Positions 34,974-44,033 of a DNA stretch of 64,000 nucleotides are shown in pieces; position 1 is the first letter of the stretch, and each line of letters opens with the position of its first letter. The DNA comes from Paenibacillus herberti (lineage in GTDB: Bacteria > Bacillota > Bacilli > Paenibacillales > Paenibacillaceae). The notes under the pieces are model-generated. The model had not been told where the DNA came from. It was given only the letters and a program-made list of their open reading frames with translations, and ran no database searches. A program made the position numbers and the translations under genes. The stretch spans positions 2,553,005 through 2,617,004 of the forward strand of contig NZ_NMUQ01000001.1 of the NCBI RefSeq assembly GCF_002233675.1, read 5' to 3'.

Positions 34974-36680
34974 TCAGTTTTTAACTAATTTAATCGAATC
35001 ATAGGCCAGATTATAGTTACTTGATGAAACATTTTTCCCAGTAGCCGTATCGTTAAAGTTCCCCTGTAAATCCCCAGATGATGTGGTTGCCGATAGCAAC
35101 TCCGCTTCGTAAACGATTGGCGTAATTACTACTGGAGGAACTTCTATGAAACTCCAATATTGGGACAGCCCATTCGATACCGACGTTTGAATATTTAACG
35201 CGCCGTCCGCTGTGGAACCGCCGGTAATGCTAAGCACCTTACTGCTGTATCTGTTCATGAGTTTTATATAGCCGTCGCCCGCATTAAGCAACTTAAACTG
35301 CTGAGATGTGGACGGGCTGCTGGTCCATATCGAGGTCTGTGCTCCATCGGCTAAAGCATTTCCCACTGTTATATTTGATCCGCTATTCACGTTTCTTAAT
35401 TGATAATATCCTTCGCCTACATCTACGAGTTTCCAAGCTTGACTGGCTGCTGCTGTGTAGGTGCGCTGCTCTACCTTATCGCCATCTGTTGTCCCGTTAT
35501 TGACGATTCCCAAAGCTTTCCCGGTAAGACGGTTAATGATGGAATATGTTTTTGTAACGTCAATATTAACGGGAGGAATGGACCAAGTCCCTGCCGCCTC
35601 ATCTAACGACCACTTGCTATAACCGTTAATGGTAGGCGCTCCTGAGCTGCTGAATGTAAGCGGGTACCACTGAATTGTTCCAACTCCCGTGCTTCCTCCC
35701 GTAAAATTGTTCCATCTGTCGCCAATATACATATACATGGTTTCTTCCGTACCGTGAATGGGCAATACTTGATCCACTTGCGTGTCGAAAGAATCACTTG
35801 AGTTCGGAGCTGTTGCGCAAATATAAGGCGCTGCCCAAGTTCCAGATAAGCTGCTCGCTGAATAGCACCAGGTCTGACTGGAAGCCCATCCATGCGTAGT
35901 AGAAGCCAACATGATATACGTGGAACCGCGTTTGAACAATGTTGTAGCTTCTTTATACGGTCCGTTTGATACGAACGTTTTCGTAATTTCATCAAAATTC
36001 ATAAAGTCTGGTGACAGTTTACTGATTTGAAGTCCACCATTAACATCCCAGCTATTATAATCAATCGTGTAGGTAATGTAGGTACTGCCATCATCATCCG
36101 TAAAAATGGAACCAAGATCACCCATATTGTAACCGCCTGGCTTGGTAATGTGCTTTTCATACGTAAACGGCCCATTTGGCGTATCACTTGTAAAAATAGT
36201 AATTTTATTGCGGTTCCCGTCCGAGCTGCCCCATTCAGCCATCAGCACATACTTGGAAGTCACAGTGTTATACGCGACAATTGGCCTTCCAATCCATTGG
36301 CTATTCGCGAATTGCTTCGTAGTCGTATCGCCAATGGCATTCAGCTTTGCGTTAATGGTAGTGAAATCAACGATATTCGCATGTTTAGTCCAATTTTTAA
36401 GATCCGTTGAGGAGTACATGTTTATTTTTTTAATACCGGGGTAACCGGAGTAATCCATACCGTACCAATAATAGGTGCCATCTTTTTCAAAAACAAAGCC
36501 GCCTTGCGACAAAATCTGATTTCCGTCCGTATCCAACCAGTTGGAATTATTAACGATTTCAACGGGTGCGGCTTGGGCAGATTGGACGAATATTAATGAA
36601 GATGCGGCGAATAGCAAAAACATGAACACGGCCAACAGTTTCTTTGAATACTTGAATTCTGATTTCGTTATTACCATCAT
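34974..36680 (-). CDS. Secreted GH43 glycosidase with ricin-type CBM and remnant C-terminal CBM
   Basis: 568 residues. Signal peptide (about 15-37, LFAASSLIFVQSAQA). GH43 five-blade propeller, about 40-330: WLDTDGNQILSQGGFVFEKDG and TYYWYGMDY hold the family's N-terminal motif, GSIFTDDDGSTYITYT an Asp, and GPYKEATTLFKRG the acid Glu. The DTDG...GG-F start resembles the galactan-acting GH43 subfamilies. A ricin/CBM13 domain follows (about 375-505). The final 45 residues start like a CBM6/35 module (VYEAELL) and end like one (YDSIKLVKN), but the middle is missing, suggesting an internal deletion. A cre site and tandem palindromes lie upstream. Confidence 0.88.
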   Translation of the reverse strand: MMVITKSEFKYSKKLLAVFMFLLFAASSLIFVQSAQAAPVEIVNNSNWLDTDGNQILSQGGFVFEKDGTYYWYGMDYSGYPGIKKINMYSSTDLKNWTKHANIVDFTTINAKLNAIGDTTTKQFANSQWIGRPIVAYNTVTSKYVLMAEWGSSDGNRNKITIFTSDTPNGPFTYEKHITKPGGYNMGDLGSIFTDDDGSTYITYTIDYNSWDVNGGLQISKLSPDFMNFDEITKTFVSNGPYKEATTLFKRGSTYIMLASTTHGWASSQTWCYSASSLSGTWAAPYICATAPNSSDSFDTQVDQVLPIHGTEETMYMYIGDRWNNFTGGSTGVGTIQWYPLTFSSSGAPTINGYSKWSLDEAAGTWSIPPVNIDVTKTYSIINRLTGKALGIVNNGTTDGDKVEQRTYTAAASQAWKLVDVGEGYYQLRNVNSGSNITVGNALADGAQTSIWTSSPSTSQQFKLLNAGDGYIKLMNRYSSKVLSITGGSTADGALNIQTSVSNGLSQYWSFIEVPPVVITPIVYEAELLSATTSSGDLQGNFNDTATGKNVSSSNYNLAYDSIKLVKN

Positions 36681-36822
36681 TATAACGCCTCCTATACATT
36701 CATAAATGATCCCCTACGCTAGCAAACTTTACGAGTGTTACTATGTCATCTCCCACCTCTCATTAAGCTAGTCATACCTTCACTTCTCCCTAGTGATTTG
36801 AGATATGCGTGTGATTGCCAAT

Positions 36823-36837
36823 TTGCAAACGCTTACA
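36823..36837 (-). promoter_or_regulatory. cre (CcpA catabolite-control) site
   Basis: TTGCAAACGCTTACA matches all fixed positions of WTGNAANCGNWWNCW. It lies about 30 bases downstream of the predicted -10, a position at which CcpA blocks elongation. Confidence 0.7.
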
Positions 36838-36865
36838 TATCGCATACTTATCTTAATTCGTTTTT

Positions 36866-36926
36866 ATATATAAAAGGTATAATTTTTTCGACAAACATTT
36901 TGTTTTTTTCGACAATAATTTTGTCG
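36866..36926 (-). promoter_or_regulatory. Putative GH43 promoter with tandem operator-like repeats
   Basis: Two copies of a TTTTTTCGACAA-N4/5-TTTTGT pattern (36883-36903 and 36904-36926) repeat with 21-base spacing, one helical-turn pair. The second copy extends to the near-palindrome CGACAATAATTTTGTCG. On the minus strand the downstream copy supplies TTGTCG as -35, with TATATA 16-18 bases on. An unidentified regulator binding both copies is inferred. Confidence 0.5.
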
Positions 36927-36989
36927 TATTGAATTCGAACGTTCAATGACCGAGCTGGAGCAAAAGCCTTTTCTAACCCGAAATGAGGT

Positions 36990-37037
36990 CAAAAAAAACC
37001 GTAACGAGCGGAAATGCCCGCTGTTACGGTTTTTATA
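36990..37037 (-). terminator. Terminator of the S41 peptidase gene
   Basis: Minus-strand AAAACCGTAACAGCGGGC/GCCGCTCGTTACGG-type stem followed by TTTTTTTT. Confidence 0.85.
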
Positions 37038-37112
37038 ATTTAATCCGGCAGCTTCGCTCCAGCTGGTCTGCCTTATGCTGCTCTGCTCCGGCAAGACTCG
37101 CCAATGAGGAGC

Positions 37113-38531
37113 CTACTTGCCGGCTTCACCAAGCTTCGCGAGAGCAGCCTTCAGCTGCGGATCATCCTTCTGCAGCTGTTCACGCAGCTGCTCCATCAGC
37201 GCATAGGAGGTGCGATCGCTCACGATGCCATTGGCCTCGAGTCCGCTGCTCTTCTGGAAACTACGCACTGCCTCCGCAGTCTGCTCGGCGAACACACCAG
37301 GTACTGGCGCAGCTCCGTAGCCGAGCGCTTCCAGCATCGTTTGAAGCGTTTTGACAAAATCGCCATAGTCGCCCTGCTTCATCTCCTCACCGGTAGGCAA
37401 CATCGGCAGCGATGCATAGGCTGGTAACTCGACCTTTTGATCCGGCTCAACGCCCTTCTTGTGAATCGACTTACCAGCAGGAGTTTTCCACTCCGCCTCA
37501 GTCAGCTTCAGCACGGATTTGTCTTTGAATTGTCCAAAGCTCTGCACGATGCCCTTGCCGAACGTCGTAGTACCGATAATGGTCGCGCCGCCGGACTCCT
37601 TGAGCGCCGCCGCGAGAACTTCGCCTGCACTAGCCGTCTGGCTATTTACAAGCACAACTATCGGCAGATCAAATTTCTTTTCCTGCTTGGAGCTGTATTT
37701 CTGCACCTTTTTATCATCCTTATAATCAACCTCAAGGATAAGTTTTCCTTTCGGAATGAGACGGCTCGCAATGTCGATCGTCGGGTTGAGCAAACCTCCT
37801 GGATTTGAACGTAAATCCACGACGAGCTCCTTCATCCCTTTGTCCTGGAGCGCCTTCAACGACTTATCAAACTCCTTGGCCGTCGATTCGGCGAATCTGG
37901 AAATCGTAATCTGTCCGATTCCGTCCTTCAGCATCGCATGCGTCACCGTTGTGACCGGAATCGGAGCTCTCGTCAGCTCGATCGTCATCTCCGGGTTTCC
38001 GGCGCGAGCCAAGGTGACCTTGACCTTCGTCCCTTTTTCCCCACGTAAAATAGCCACAAGCTTCTCCATGCTGAAGCCTTCAAGTGCGGTACCATCCACC
38101 TTGATTAACTCGTCGCCAGCCAGCACGCCGCCCTTATCCGCAGGTGTTTCTTTAATGACCGTGTCAATAAGGAAGCGTCCTTCTTCCTCTCTGACCTGTA
38201 CACCGATGCCGACAAACTCAGGCTGATAACTCTGTACGAAGTCTTGGCCTTCACTTCCCGGCAAATAGACCGAATAAGGATCTTCCAATGAGGCCAGCAT
38301 GCCCTTCGTCGCGCCGTTCATGAGTGCATCCGGCTTCGTATCAAACAGATACTCGGACTTAATCTCTTTATAGGCGGCATTGAAGTTGCTGAACACCTTC
38401 TCCTTCATAACCGGATATTGAAAGAGCATAGAAAGCCTTCCTGCCGTGAATCCGACAATCAGCGCCGCTGCTGCTCCAACTACACACCATGTAATTAACC
38501 GCTGCCTTGCAGCTGTACTGCGCTCTCTCAT
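37113..38531 (-). CDS. C-terminal processing protease (S41) with PDZ and peptidoglycan-binding domains
   Basis: 472 residues, CtpA/CtpB-like. Membrane anchor at about 12-34, PDZ domain at about 105-180 (EFVGIGVQVREEEGRF), then the S41 protease core. Catalytic Ser301 sits in NSQTASAGE and Lys326 in TTTFGKG. A PG_binding_1 domain closes the protein (about 385-450, DYGDFVKTLQTMLEALGY, AVRSFQKSSGLEANG). In Bacillus CtpB cleaves SpoIVFA in the intermembrane space during sporulation; this could be that or a vegetative paralogue. GGAGAG lies 8 bases before the ATG. Confidence 0.92.
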   Translation of the reverse strand: MRERSTAARQRLITWCVVGAAAALIVGFTAGRLSMLFQYPVMKEKVFSNFNAAYKEIKSEYLFDTKPDALMNGATKGMLASLEDPYSVYLPGSEGQDFVQSYQPEFVGIGVQVREEEGRFLIDTVIKETPADKGGVLAGDELIKVDGTALEGFSMEKLVAILRGEKGTKVKVTLARAGNPEMTIELTRAPIPVTTVTHAMLKDGIGQITISRFAESTAKEFDKSLKALQDKGMKELVVDLRSNPGGLLNPTIDIASRLIPKGKLILEVDYKDDKKVQKYSSKQEKKFDLPIVVLVNSQTASAGEVLAAALKESGGATIIGTTTFGKGIVQSFGQFKDKSVLKLTEAEWKTPAGKSIHKKGVEPDQKVELPAYASLPMLPTGEEMKQGDYGDFVKTLQTMLEALGYGAAPVPGVFAEQTAEAVRSFQKSSGLEANGIVSDRTSYALMEQLREQLQKDDPQLKAALAKLGEAGK

Positions 38532-38687
38532 GACTGTTCTCTCCGCTTCCGCCCGTAGGCCTTACTCTTACCTACTTTATCCTATTTGCAGGGAGCATTC
38601 AATTTAAGGCAGGCTTGTTCCCCCTACGCTTCGTCCGGTACAATGAACCTGACCACTAGATCAACAGAGAGAAGATTGGAGAGAGAC

Positions 38688-39485
38688 ATGTACAAGCTGA
38701 TTGCAATTGACGTAGATGACACTTTGCTAAACGATAATCTAGAAGTAACTCCTGCAACCCGCACCGCACTGAAGGCCGCACTAGACCGCGGAGTGACGGT
38801 CACACTGGCGACAGGCCGCATGTTTGCTTCCGCTCGGCAAGTTGCCGAAGGACTACAGCTCAACGTGCCGATCATTACGTATCAGGGCTCGCTAGTCAAA
38901 ACGCTGCTGGACGGCAAAGTGCTGTACGAGCGCGCCGTTCCGGGCGATGCCGCTGTCGAGCTCAATCAATACTGCCTGGACAATGGCCTGCATTTGCAGC
39001 TATATGTCGATGACAAGCTTTATGTCCGCGAGGACAACGAGAAGGTCCGTGACTACGCGCGACAATCCAATATTCCTTATAACGTAGAGCCGGATTTTGC
39101 TTCGCTGCTGAAACAGCCGCTGCTCAAAATGCTCATTATTGACGATCCTGATCGTCTCGATGCGGCAATTGACGAGCTTCAGCCGCTGATCGGCGACCGA
39201 TTGCATATGACCAAGTCTAAAGCCCACTACCTTGAGTTCATGCACAAAGAAGGCACAAAAGGGCATGCGCTGCGCTTCATTGCGGAACATATCGGCTGCA
39301 CGATGGAAGAGACGATCGCCATGGGCGACGGCTGGAACGATCGCGAAATGCTGATGGCCGCCGGCCTCGGCGTAGCGATGGGCAACGCACAACCATCACT
39401 CAAGGAAATTGCTGATTATATTACGTTGTCCAACAACGAGGACGGCATTGCGCATGTTGTAGAGAAATTTATTTTGAATAAATAA
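38688..39485 (+). CDS. Cof-type HAD-IIB hydrolase
   Basis: 265-residue phosphatase of sugar phosphates or related metabolites. Motif I is IDVDDTLL (nucleophile Asp), motif II TLATGRM, motif III Lys near KSKAHYLEF, and motif IV AMGDGWNDREML. The cap of the IIB type sits at about 85-185. ATG 38688 has GGAGAG 7 bases upstream. Generic family; substrate unknown. Confidence 0.92.
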   Translation: MYKLIAIDVDDTLLNDNLEVTPATRTALKAALDRGVTVTLATGRMFASARQVAEGLQLNVPIITYQGSLVKTLLDGKVLYERAVPGDAAVELNQYCLDNGLHLQLYVDDKLYVREDNEKVRDYARQSNIPYNVEPDFASLLKQPLLKMLIIDDPDRLDAAIDELQPLIGDRLHMTKSKAHYLEFMHKEGTKGHALRFIAEHIGCTMEETIAMGDGWNDREMLMAAGLGVAMGNAQPSLKEIADYITLSNNEDGIAHVVEKFILNK

Positions 39486-39501
39486 ATCATTAATCGACGC
39501 G

Positions 39502-39546
39502 AAAAAGCGCGAGCTCAGGATTATTCCCCCTGTTGCTCGCGCTTTT
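39502..39546. terminator. Bidirectional terminator after the HAD gene
   Basis: AAAAGCGCGAGC/GCTCGCGCTTTT stem around an AGGATTATTCCCCCT loop. Confidence 0.88.
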
Positions 39547-39552
39547 AGTCAT

Positions 39553-40410
39553 TCAATTACCCTGCGCCGACAAACGAATCACTGTCAATTCCGGCTTGGT
39601 GAACAAACGCAGCGGCATTCGGGTCGTTCCGATGCCCCGGTTGACATATAGCGTCATCGGGCGGTACTTGCCCGGAAGCTCATACTGGCCTGCCACATAT
39701 TTTTCAGCCAACGAGGTTGTAACAAGCGGGTCCAGAAACGGAATTCGCACCTGTCCGCCGTGGCTATGTCCCGAAAGCTGAAGATCAATCGGATATTCGC
39801 TGAACCGATCCGCAGGATCGGGCTCATGTGCCAATAGGAGATTGAAGTCATCCTTACGGAGCTGTTCCAGCGTAGTCTCCGGTTTGGGCTTGCCAAGCAG
39901 AAAGTCGTCCAGTCCAGCCAATACCAGCCTGTCGCCATCAGCGGTGACAATGGGATAAACCTCGTTCACAAGCACCTTAAAACCCGCTTCTTCCATATAT
40001 CGCTCGTATCTCCCGCTTCCGCCCCCGCCCCGATCATGGTTTCCATACACGGCAAACTTACCGAGCGGAGCTTGAATGGCGACCAGCGCCTTTTGAGCCT
40101 GCTTACGATTATTCAATCCGTATTGGGTGTAATGGTCAATTAAATCGCCGGTAAACACCACGAGATCGGGCTTTAGGGAATTAATGCGTTCAGCCAGCTT
40201 GCCAAGCTGTTTCGCCGTAAAGGATTCGCCTAGTTGCGTATCCGAAAACTGAACGATCCGAATTCCATTCAGAGAATCGCCCAGCTGTTTGCTGGTTACT
40301 TCAATCTCCGTCACGGATAAGGATTTAGGCTCGATTTTCCAAGCGTAAAAGCCGGTGCCAACCAGGAGGAACAGAGTCAGAGCAAAGATAAAAGCGATTT
40401 TCCGGCCCAT
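39553..40410 (-). CDS. Membrane-anchored metallophosphoesterase
   Basis: 285 residues, YkuE-like calcineurin-fold phosphoesterase. N-terminal membrane segment (about 5-24), then the metal motifs VQFSDTQLG, FTGDLIDH, YGNHDRG, LAHEPD and SGHSHGGQ. The first motif is normally DxH; here Gln replaces His, which removes one metal ligand and may change metal use. The start overlaps the stop of the GH5 gene (TAATG), so the two are translationally coupled. Confidence 0.88.
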   Translation of the reverse strand: MGRKIAFIFALTLFLLVGTGFYAWKIEPKSLSVTEIEVTSKQLGDSLNGIRIVQFSDTQLGESFTAKQLGKLAERINSLKPDLVVFTGDLIDHYTQYGLNNRKQAQKALVAIQAPLGKFAVYGNHDRGGGGSGRYERYMEEAGFKVLVNEVYPIVTADGDRLVLAGLDDFLLGKPKPETTLEQLRKDDFNLLLAHEPDPADRFSEYPIDLQLSGHSHGGQVRIPFLDPLVTTSLAEKYVAGQYELPGKYRPMTLYVNRGIGTTRMPLRLFTKPELTVIRLSAQGN

Positions 40411-41753
40411 TATTTGGCTAAATCATCCGATATGGCGTTCCAGATCGGGTTGTCTGCATCCTTCGGGTTGCGCTCGGGCAGCTCGCCCTTTTCAATCGCT
40501 TCCCAATACTTCCAATTCGGACTTTTTGTTCCCATCTCATAATCCATGCCATCCCATGTATCTTCGCGGAAAGCATAGAACGACCAGTGCCAGCCCTTCT
40601 CGTTGAAAATGGAGATCAGATCGGCCATGTACTGATCGGCTCCTTTCACCATCCGATTGATTCCGAATTCCGAGGCGATAATCTGGCTTGTCGGAATATT
40701 GTTCTCTTTTGCCCATTGCTCGACCGGCTCCAGGAACTTCTCCAGCGCCTCGCGGTTAAAGTTCATTTCCTTCTCTGATCCGCCGACTTTGACCGTCCCA
40801 GGGTAGGAGTAGGTGAACCCCTTATTCTTGTTCTGGCTAGTCATTTCATACGGCTCGTACATATGGAAGGCATACAGCATATTAGGATCGTCGATTGGCT
40901 TCAAATATTTAAACGCCCAAGGAGTAGCGTAGAGACCGGAATCCAGCATAATCGGCGTTTCCTTGTCTACGGTGCGCACTGCTTTGACGATTTCGCTGTA
41001 CAGCAAATTCAGATCGGCCGCTGTGTTCTCTTGTTTGGCATACCATGCCTCGTAATCCTCCACCCAGAAATCATCAAAGCCTGTCGCCGTTTCCGGATGC
41101 GGCTCGTTGATGAGATTGTATCCGACAATCGCAGGATGATCCTTCAGCCGTTCGGCAAGATCCTTCCAAAACTGTGCCGCCTGTTTATGATACTCCAGGC
41201 TCTTCCACATCCGGTCGTCGTTTTTCCTGCCGTTGAACTGTCTCCACTGATTGCCGGGCAGGCTAAGCACCGTGAGCACCACCTTCGTGCCGCTCGCTTC
41301 TGCCGCATCCAGATCCGCCTTCAACTTCTGGAAATCCTCCTCGACAAGCCCTTCGTACTTATCCGAGCTGCCAATCAAAAAATCGACATCCGGCGTTTTG
41401 TCCGGCTTGTCTTCGAATAAAAACTCCCTTTCCTTGCTCCATTTGTCCGGCGCGACCCGAATGAATTCGAGTCCCTGCTCTTTGGCTGCGGCATAGTTGC
41501 CGGGCAGCGATGTTGAATTCATAAAGTTGGCGCCTTTGCGCTGCTCGTTCCAAAAAGCCATTTTCTCCGAAACGGTCTCTTTATCGGCGCTTTGCTCCAC
41601 AGGAGCTTTCGTCTCCGCCGGATTCGGCACGCTGCCGGAATTGATTCCGGCTCCGTTGTTTGTGCCGCAGCCCGCTGCGATAGCCAGGAGGGACAACGCC
41701 AGCACACTGTTTTTGGCTAAGGCCCATCCGGTTTTTTTAGTCGTAAATAACAT
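40410..41753 (-). CDS. GH5-like cellulase-family lipoprotein
   Basis: 447 residues. A lipoprotein signal peptide ends in LLAIAAGC (lipidated Cys about 29), followed by a Thr/Pro/Glu linker. The (beta/alpha)8 domain has the GH5 acid/base motif YNLINEPHPE and the nucleophile motif IIASEFGINR. FHMYEPYEMT and WSFYAFRED are the usual aromatic substrate strands. It probably cleaves a beta-linked glycan at the cell surface. Coupled to a membrane phosphoesterase and upstream of a two-component system. GAGGTGA precedes the ATG. Confidence 0.87.
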   Translation of the reverse strand: MLFTTKKTGWALAKNSVLALSLLAIAAGCGTNNGAGINSGSVPNPAETKAPVEQSADKETVSEKMAFWNEQRKGANFMNSTSLPGNYAAAKEQGLEFIRVAPDKWSKEREFLFEDKPDKTPDVDFLIGSSDKYEGLVEEDFQKLKADLDAAEASGTKVVLTVLSLPGNQWRQFNGRKNDDRMWKSLEYHKQAAQFWKDLAERLKDHPAIVGYNLINEPHPETATGFDDFWVEDYEAWYAKQENTAADLNLLYSEIVKAVRTVDKETPIMLDSGLYATPWAFKYLKPIDDPNMLYAFHMYEPYEMTSQNKNKGFTYSYPGTVKVGGSEKEMNFNREALEKFLEPVEQWAKENNIPTSQIIASEFGINRMVKGADQYMADLISIFNEKGWHWSFYAFREDTWDGMDYEMGTKSPNWKYWEAIEKGELPERNPKDADNPIWNAISDDLAK

Positions 41754-41846
41754 AATTGAATCACCTCGGATATGATCTTACCCCTCCATTGTTACGCCAG
41801 TTTGACAAAAAAGGCATGAAGGAAAAAATAGCCGCCATGCCTCTTC

Positions 41847-43232
41847 TCATCCCCTATCGTACGGCAGAGAAAAATCAAACCGGATCTCCCCGTCCTCCAC
41901 CTGCACTCCATGCGGAGCGCCGTGTTTTTCCAGAATCGTTTTGACGATGGAAAGCCCCAGTCCCGTGCCGCTTAGCGCTCTGTTGCGGGAGCTTTCCAAC
42001 ACGTAATAAGGCTGCCAGAGCAAGCCAGGATCTTGACCGTTCCAGCTTCCGAGAGCATTGCGAATAGTAAAATAAAGGCGCTCGCCTTCATCGACTAGCT
42101 CGATGCGCACATCAGGTCCTGCCGAGTATTTAAGCGTGTTGCTAATAAAATTGTCGAGCACAACGGCGATTTTGTCTCGGTCCCCCATCACTGTCGGATG
42201 AGAAATGGGCTGGGCCTCTACGTTAAATCGAATTCCGGCTTGCTCAGCGGCAGCTCGATAAGGTTCCAGCGCCTCATCCAGCAGCTCCCGGAACGAAAAC
42301 GCCGTGATCCGGTACGGCTCATGCTGCAGCTTGGCCAGCAGAAGCAGCCGGTCGACGAGCCCGGACATCTCATCCGCTTTCCGGTCGATTACATCCAGAT
42401 AAGTGCCGTCGTCAAGCCCGTCCCGAATGCCGGAGGCATAAGCCTTGATGAGCGCAATCGGAGTTTTGAACTCATGCGAAATATCCGAAATAAATCCCTG
42501 CAGCCGGATATTCCGCTCCTCCAGCGCACCGTGGGCCTCCTTCAGCTTATCGCTCATCCCGTTGATGCTGTCCGCCAACAACTCAATTTCATCCCCTGTA
42601 CGAACGTCGGTTTTCTGAAAATCAAGCCGGGCAATGCTTTCGGCGCTGCGAGACAGCTTCTCCAACGGGCGAACGATTCCTCTGGCTATGAGCCATGCCA
42701 ATCCAAGAGCGCATAACATTCCTCCAGCGGCAATCCAGGCGTTGAAGCTGTTGACGGCATGCAGAGATTGACTTGAATGCGCTACGGGTGAGCCAATGAC
42801 GACAATCCGGTCATCCGTCCGCAGAAAGGTAACGAGAAAGCTCGTGTTCAGCTTAGTTTGGCTATAAAGCCTATACACCGGTTTGTTTTGCAGCAGTTGG
42901 TCCAGCCCTTCTTCCGCCAGCCAAAACCTGGATAACGATACGCCATCCGCATTAAGCAACCGCAGCAGCCGATCGTTCAGCTCGTCCAGATTCGTCTGAA
43001 GCTCCGCGCTGACAATGGTCGCGCCATATTGCCGCTCCAGCTCCTGCTCCTGCCGCTTCAATTCGGTTGGGCCGCTATGAGTAACAATGTCAGCTAGCTC
43101 CGCCAGAGCCGTTTTTTTCTCATACAGCAAATACTTTGGCAAAAAGTACGTATTGATCAGTGCGGAAACAATAAATACAACGGCCAGCATGGCTGCCATT
43201 CGCCAAAACAGCTTTCGCCCCAGCCTACTCAT
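41847..43232 (-). CDS. Two-component sensor histidine kinase
   Basis: 461 residues with two membrane helices (about 12-30 and 165-187) around an extracellular sensor of about 135 residues. HAMP follows (IVRPLEKLSRSAESIARL), then the HisKA box DISHEFKTPIAL (phospho-His near 258) and the ATPase motifs DNFISNTLKYS and GTGLGLSIVK. The start overlaps the end of the regulator gene by 8 bases. VanS/BceS-unlike in having a large sensor domain; signal unknown. Confidence 0.92.
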   Translation of the reverse strand: MSRLGRKLFWRMAAMLAVVFIVSALINTYFLPKYLLYEKKTALAELADIVTHSGPTELKRQEQELERQYGATIVSAELQTNLDELNDRLLRLLNADGVSLSRFWLAEEGLDQLLQNKPVYRLYSQTKLNTSFLVTFLRTDDRIVVIGSPVAHSSQSLHAVNSFNAWIAAGGMLCALGLAWLIARGIVRPLEKLSRSAESIARLDFQKTDVRTGDEIELLADSINGMSDKLKEAHGALEERNIRLQGFISDISHEFKTPIALIKAYASGIRDGLDDGTYLDVIDRKADEMSGLVDRLLLLAKLQHEPYRITAFSFRELLDEALEPYRAAAEQAGIRFNVEAQPISHPTVMGDRDKIAVVLDNFISNTLKYSAGPDVRIELVDEGERLYFTIRNALGSWNGQDPGLLWQPYYVLESSRNRALSGTGLGLSIVKTILEKHGAPHGVQVEDGEIRFDFSLPYDRG

Positions 43233-43872
43233 CCGGCATGCCCAAGCTGTATCCGCTGCCCCGATGCGTTTTGATGAGGCTTTCCCCCACCTTTTCCCTC
43301 AGCCTGCGAATGTGGGTGTCAACCGTCCTTTCCTCTCCCAAATAATCGTACCCCCACACCTGATCGAGCAGCGCCTTGCGGCTGAGAATTTGTCCCTTAT
43401 GCTCAATCAGGCATTTCAGGATTTGGAACTCCTTTGTTGTGGCCTCCAAATCCGCGCCTTCCCTGTAGATTTTGCCGCCTCTCAAGTCGACCCGCAAGCT
43501 TCCCAGCGTTACGGCGTCCTCCAGATGCAGCAGTTTTTTGGCGCGCAAAATAAGAATCCGCGGCTCAAACGGCTTGCGCACGTAATCATCCGCACCGCTC
43601 TCAAGCGCTTTGAGCTCGTCGTCCTGGGCGCTTTTGGCTGTCAAAAGAATGACCTTGGCATATTGCTGCCTTTTCAGCTCCCGGCATACCTCAATTCCGC
43701 TTCGCTGCGGCATCATCCAGTCCAATATGGCCAGATCGATTTTATGCTCCTCGCTCAGCTCCAGCGCCTCTTGCCCGTTTCGGGCAGGAAGAACGCGAAA
43801 GCCTTCCTTGCGAAAATAAGCGGACACGATGCCCAGCATGTCGGGATCGTCGTCCGCAATGAGAACGTTCAT
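43225..43872 (-). CDS. OmpR/PhoB-family response regulator
   Basis: 215 residues. The receiver domain has the acidic pair DDDPDM, phospho-acceptor Asp in LAILDWMMP, and Lys in VRKPFEP. The C-terminal winged helix reads LEATTKEFQILKCLIEHKGQ (20 residues), then TVDTHIRRLREK and HRGSGYSLG. Partner of the overlapping kinase; no target operator was identified. Confidence 0.95.
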   Translation of the reverse strand: MNVLIADDDPDMLGIVSAYFRKEGFRVLPARNGQEALELSEEHKIDLAILDWMMPQRSGIEVCRELKRQQYAKVILLTAKSAQDDELKALESGADDYVRKPFEPRILILRAKKLLHLEDAVTLGSLRVDLRGGKIYREGADLEATTKEFQILKCLIEHKGQILSRKALLDQVWGYDYLGEERTVDTHIRRLREKVGESLIKTHRGSGYSLGMPDE

Positions 43873-43954
43873 GTTCAGCTTCCTCCAATATATTCTTGCG
43901 TTAAGGTTAGAATGCGCATTCTTTTAGGACGATAATCGAGGGAAATGAGTTTTA

Positions 43955-43997
43955 AAACTTAAAAGTCCGGCCCGCTGTTTATCAGCGAACCGGACTC
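43955..43997 (-). terminator. Terminator of the GH95 gene
   Basis: Minus-strand AGTCCGG.TCGCTG/CAGCG.GCCGGACT stem followed by TTTTAAGTTTT. Confidence 0.8.
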
Positions 43998-44033
43998 CGT
44001 CGAACTATAGTGAACAATTAATTTGAGAGCAGC

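Larger units (their letters stand above)
36681..36989. other. Control region of the GH43 gene
   Basis: Holds a ribosome site GGAGGC, a perfect match to the cre consensus (36823-36837), a possible SigA promoter and a tandem palindrome pair (36883-36926). No gene was seen. Confidence 0.6.
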
